DNA of 35,162 nucleotides from CAYQTO01 sp964420455 (GTDB taxonomy: Bacteria > Sumerlaeota > Sumerlaeia > SLMS01). The DNA is taken from the NCBI GenBank assembly GCA_964420455.1, contig CAYQTO010000016.1, positions 1 to 35,162 on the forward strand. The letters run 5' to 3'. Below the pieces are notes generated by a model. That model worked only from the letters and a program-made list of their open reading frames with translations. It made no database searches and was not told the origin of the DNA. The translations under genes were made by a program, and so were the position numbers. Positions 32,410-35,162 of this stretch are shown piece after piece. The number at the start of each line of letters is the position of its first letter. Position 1 is the stretch's first letter.

Positions 32410-34133
32410 TGCTGACCGCGATCATCTTCATCCCCGCGATCCTTGGTGCGATTGTCTGCGCGATCCTTCCCGCCAAGCAGGTCAAGTACGGCGCGCTGGC
32501 CATTGCCGCGCTCGACCTTCTCCTGGTGCTCGCCGCCGCCGCCTCCTTCGACTGGTCCGGCACCTACGTCAACGAGGCCGCCGTCTGCTTCGACTCGGTG
32601 GTCGCCACCACCTTCCAGATGCGCGAGCACCTGCCCTGGCTTACCGAGTACCAGATCTCCTACACGGTCGGCGTCGACAACCTGTCGATGATCATGATCC
32701 TCCTCACCGCCGCGCTCGGCATCTTTACGGTGCTCTGCTCGTGGAACTCGGTGGAGAAGCGCGAGAAGGAGTTCTTCTTCTACCTGCTCCTCATCCAGAC
32801 CGCGATCATGGGGACGTTCCTCGCACTCGACATGTTCCTGTTCTACATGTTCTGGGAGCTGATGCTGATCCCGCTGTATTTCCTGATCGGCATCTGGGGG
32901 TCAAAGAACCGCATCTATGCCACGATCAAGTTCGTCCTCTACACGCTGTTCGGCTCCGTTCTGATGCTCGTCGCCGTCATCTGGATGTATTACAACAACG
33001 GCTACTATAACGAGGGTCTCAACGAGTGGGAAACGATTCGCACGTACAGCTACGAGGTGATGCTGGCGACGCAGGCGGGCTCCGGCGGCATCGGGACTTT
33101 CCACTCGGCGATGCTGCCGTTCCTCGCGCTCTTCCTGGCGTTTGCGATCAAGGTGCCGCTGTTTCCGCTGCACACCTGGCTGCCGGACGCGCACACGGAG
33201 GCGCCGACGGCCGGATCGGTGATCCTCGCCGGCGTGCTCCTCAAGACCGGTGGCTACGGCATGCTGCGGTTCTGCCTTCCGCTCTTCCCCGAGGCCGCCG
33301 TCGCCTTCGCCCCGCTCATCGTCTGGCTCTCGGCCATCGCCATCGTCTACGGCGCCATGACCGCCATCGTCCAGACAGACATCAAGCGGCTGGTGGCGTA
33401 TAGCTCGGTGTCGCACATGGGCTTCGTGGTGCTCGGCATCTTCAGCATGAATCCGCAGGGCGTCAGTGGTGCGATCCTCCAGATGGTGAACCACGGCATT
33501 TCGACGAGCGGGCTGTTCCTCGCGGTGGGCATGCTGTACGAGCGGGCCCACACGCGCGAGATGGCAAACTTTGGCGGTCTGGCGAAGAACCTGCCGATCT
33601 TTGCGGCGCTGACGATGGTGATGGTGCTCAGCTCCGTCGGCCTTCCCGGCCTCAATGGCTTCATCGGCGAGTTCACCATCATCATGGGGTCGATGAATGT
33701 GCTGCCGATCCTGGCGGAGGCTCAGGACGAGACGACCCTCGCCGCGGCCTTCGGCATGCAAAGCTATACCTGGGTGGTGACGGTGCTCGCGGCGAGCGGC
33801 GTGATCTTCGGCGCCGTCTATCTGCTGCTGATGTACCAGAAGACCTTCTACGGCAAGCTGGACGAGGAAAAGAACGGCGGGCTGACGGATCTCGTGCCGC
33901 GGGAGTGGGCCCAGCTCGCTGTGCTGGCCGTGTTTGCCCTCTGGATCGGCCTTTATCCCAAGCCGATCTTCGACGCGATGGCCCCGGCGACGCACCAGGT
34001 GATGGCGCCCCTGGCGCGGGCGCTCGAACTGGAGGTGGAACGCCGCGTGCCGGACGCCGACGTGGCCGACCTGCCCGATGCGCTCCAGCCCTACGCCAGC
34101 AACCCCCGCGAGGTCGCCGCCGCCGCGCGCTGA
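32409..34133 (+). CDS. nuoM: NADH-quinone oxidoreductase subunit M (NuoM)
   Basis: This 574-residue antiporter-like subunit has about 14 helices. Key residues are helix-5 E150 (FYMFWELMLIPLYFLIGIWG), the helix-7 Lys in FAIKVPLFPLHTWLPDAHTEAPTAGS, and TDIKRLVAYSSVSHMGFVVLGIF, followed by MANFGGLAKNLP and LPGLNGFIGEF, all NuoM hallmarks. An insertion of about 30 residues (about 195-225, NNGYYNEGLNEWETIRTYSY...) extends the loop after helix 6. The start overlaps the nuoL stop by one base, with GGGGAG upstream, so translation is coupled. It is the last gene of the cluster; a tandem word repeat and a hairpin separate it from the convergent dus gene. Confidence 0.96.
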   Translation: MLTAIIFIPAILGAIVCAILPAKQVKYGALAIAALDLLLVLAAAASFDWSGTYVNEAAVCFDSVVATTFQMREHLPWLTEYQISYTVGVDNLSMIMILLTAALGIFTVLCSWNSVEKREKEFFFYLLLIQTAIMGTFLALDMFLFYMFWELMLIPLYFLIGIWGSKNRIYATIKFVLYTLFGSVLMLVAVIWMYYNNGYYNEGLNEWETIRTYSYEVMLATQAGSGGIGTFHSAMLPFLALFLAFAIKVPLFPLHTWLPDAHTEAPTAGSVILAGVLLKTGGYGMLRFCLPLFPEAAVAFAPLIVWLSAIAIVYGAMTAIVQTDIKRLVAYSSVSHMGFVVLGIFSMNPQGVSGAILQMVNHGISTSGLFLAVGMLYERAHTREMANFGGLAKNLPIFAALTMVMVLSSVGLPGLNGFIGEFTIIMGSMNVLPILAEAQDETTLAAAFGMQSYTWVVTVLAASGVIFGAVYLLLMYQKTFYGKLDEEKNGGLTDLVPREWAQLAVLAVFALWIGLYPKPIFDAMAPATHQVMAPLARALELEVERRVPDADVADLPDALQPYASNPREVAAAAR

Positions 34134-34136
34134 TCT

Positions 34137-34152
34137 GTCTATAGGTCTATAA
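34137..34152 (+). repeat. Tandem near-copies of the GTCTATAC word between nuoM and dus
   Basis: GTCTATAG (34137-34144) is directly followed by GTCTATAA (34145-34152). Each differs from GTCTATAC only in the last base. This is the only place where the word appears outside a gene. Confidence 0.7.
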
Positions 34153-34165
34153 AGCTGTGCGGTTC

Positions 34166-35162
34166 CTACACGCCCGCGAGGGGTTCCTCTCCGCGGGCGT
34201 GAATCATCTCCCGTCCCCGCCCGATGACATCCTCGTACTCCGCCAGGGTGGAGCAGCCCATGAGCTCGGTCTTCAGTTCGCGCGCGTGGGGAAAGCCCCG
34301 CATGTACTGGACGACGTGCTTGCGGTACTCGCGGAGGCCGAGACTCTCGCCCTTGCGCATGGCCATCATGGTCGCGTGACGGAGGACCGTGTCGAGGCGC
34401 TCGTCGACGGTGGGGGGCGGCGGGTCCGGCCGCCCGTCGAGCCGGGCGATGATCTCGCGGAACACCCACGGATTGCCCATGCAGCCGCGACCGATCATGA
34501 CCGCGTCGGCGCCATGGTCGCGCATCAGGCGGACGGCGTCGTTGGCGGTGCGGACGTCGCCGTTGCCGATGACGGGGAGGGACACGGCCTCCTTGACGCG
34601 ATTGATAATCGACCAGTCGGCCCGCCCCTTGAAGCCCTGGACGCGGGTGCGGGCGTGGATCGCGATCGCGTCCAGCCCTTCGTCCTCCGCGAGGCGCGCA
34701 ATCACCATCGCCTCCTCACCAAACTTCTCCCACCCGGCCCGAAACTTCACGGTGAAGGGCACGCGGAGCGCCGCTCGGACCTTGCGGAAGATCTCGCGCA
34801 CGAGATCCGGCTGGGTCATCAGCGCGCTGCCGCCGTTGCTCTTCACGACCTTGTTTACGGGGCAGCCCATGTTGAGGTCGACGATGGCGGCGCCGCCTTC
34901 CTCCAGGCGTCGGGCGGTCTCCGCCAGGTGGTCCGGGTCCGCCCCGAACAGCTGGGCGCACACGGGTCCCGGCTCCACGAACATGTCCAGGATGTTCCAC
35001 GACTTGTCGCGGCCGCTACGGACCATGGCCTCGCTGCTGACCATCTGCGTATAGACGAGGTGGCATCCCTGCTCGCGGGCGAGGAGGCGCCAGGGCCGGT
35101 CGCTGATGCCGCACATGGGCGCGGGGAGGACGGGGGGCCAGACCGACAGCCCGCCAAGGCGC
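34166..35162 (-). CDS. dusB: tRNA-dihydrouridine synthase, DusB-like (5' end beyond the window)
   Basis: This FMN enzyme reduces uridine to dihydrouridine in tRNA. The ATG at 35116 lies inside the conserved LAPM-x-G-x-x-DRP-[FW]-R motif (here LPAPMCGISDRPWR), and the frame stays open to the window end with GGLSVWPPV before it, so the true start is outside. Visible motifs are LVYTQMVS, NMGCPVNKVVKSNGGSALM with the catalytic Cys (codon at 34862-34864), AIAIHARTR, VIGNGDV, and AVMIGRGCMGNPWVF for FMN phosphate binding. The HVVQYMRGFPHARELK segment begins the helical tRNA-binding domain. It converges with nuoM, 32 bp apart. The DusB versus DusA/C assignment is by motif style only. It carries one GTCTATAC copy. 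Confidence 0.9.
   Translation of the reverse strand, partial: RLGGLSVWPPVLPAPMCGISDRPWRLLAREQGCHLVYTQMVSSEAMVRSGRDKSWNILDMFVEPGPVCAQLFGADPDHLAETARRLEEGGAAIVDLNMGCPVNKVVKSNGGSALMTQPDLVREIFRKVRAALRVPFTVKFRAGWEKFGEEAMVIARLAEDEGLDAIAIHARTRVQGFKGRADWSIINRVKEAVSLPVIGNGDVRTANDAVRLMRDHGADAVMIGRGCMGNPWVFREIIARLDGRPDPPPPTVDERLDTVLRHATMMAMRKGESLGLREYRKHVVQYMRGFPHARELKTELMGCSTLAEYEDVIGRGREMIHARGEEPLAGV
34169..34201. terminator. Hairpin at the nuoM/dus convergent junction
   Basis: CACGCCCGCG (34169-34178) and CGCGGGCGTG (34192-34201) form a 10-bp stem with a 13-base loop that can pair further internally (GAGG/CCTC). The plus strand lacks a T tract. The stem lies in the last codons of dus and 35 bases after nuoM, so it may end or protect the complex I transcript. 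Confidence 0.4.
35048..35056 (-). repeat. GTCTATACG word, copy 13
   Basis: In the dus gene, read V-Y-T within the conserved LVYTxMVS motif. Confidence 0.9.

Overview
This is a GC-rich window (about two-thirds G+C by eye) from a Gram-negative-type bacterium with a multisubunit respiratory complex I. Two 10-base runs of N (9450-9459 and 17629-17638) mark it as scaffolded draft sequence, probably metagenomic. No rRNA, tRNA, CRISPR array, phage gene or insertion sequence was recognised. The set of proteins and the complex I gene order do not match a familiar model genome. A poorly cultivated phylum is likely, but I cannot name it from sequence alone.

Layout. 1-3723 (-) is one very long membrane-anchored protein built from about 13 carboxypeptidase-regulatory-like beta domains; it runs off the left edge. 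3890-6688 (+) holds a class V PLP aminotransferase and a YihY/BrkB-type membrane protein. 6685-11702 (-) holds an SDR oxidoreductase, a zinc alcohol dehydrogenase and a DnaE-like protein that has lost its polymerase active site. 12043-12255 (+) is a cold-shock protein with a clear terminator. 12582-14021 (-) is an ammonium transporter with a good sigma70 promoter inside an AT-rich island. 14477-17758 (-) is grpE followed by two glycosyltransferases. 18025-19261 (-) is an AhpD/peroxiredoxin pair. 19389-21955 (+) is a double-domain glycosyltransferase translationally coupled to a WecA/MraY-like protein lacking its catalytic aspartates. 22125-34133 (+) is a complex I cluster in the order nuoG-H-I-J-K-N-(111-aa unknown)-L-M; nuoA-F are absent from the window. 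34166-35162 (-) is a DusB-like tRNA dihydrouridine synthase cut by the right edge.

The most unusual signal is not a gene. The octamer GTCTATAC (12 of 13 copies extend to GTCTATACG) occurs 13 times on the two strands, against roughly 0.4 expected from base composition. Ten copies lie in the first 8.4 kb, and all sit inside genes, in several reading frames and using otherwise rare codons (ATA, AGA). It behaves like a genome-wide iterated DNA word, such as an uptake, methylation or architecture signal. Other points worth following are the two apparent pseudoenzymes (DnaE-like and WecA-like), a 15-bp inverted repeat enclosing the DnaE-like ribosome binding site and start, paired TGTGA-N6-TCACA-type sites before nuoG and nuoH, a terminator-like hairpin between nuoI and nuoJ, and a His-rich insertion in NuoL.
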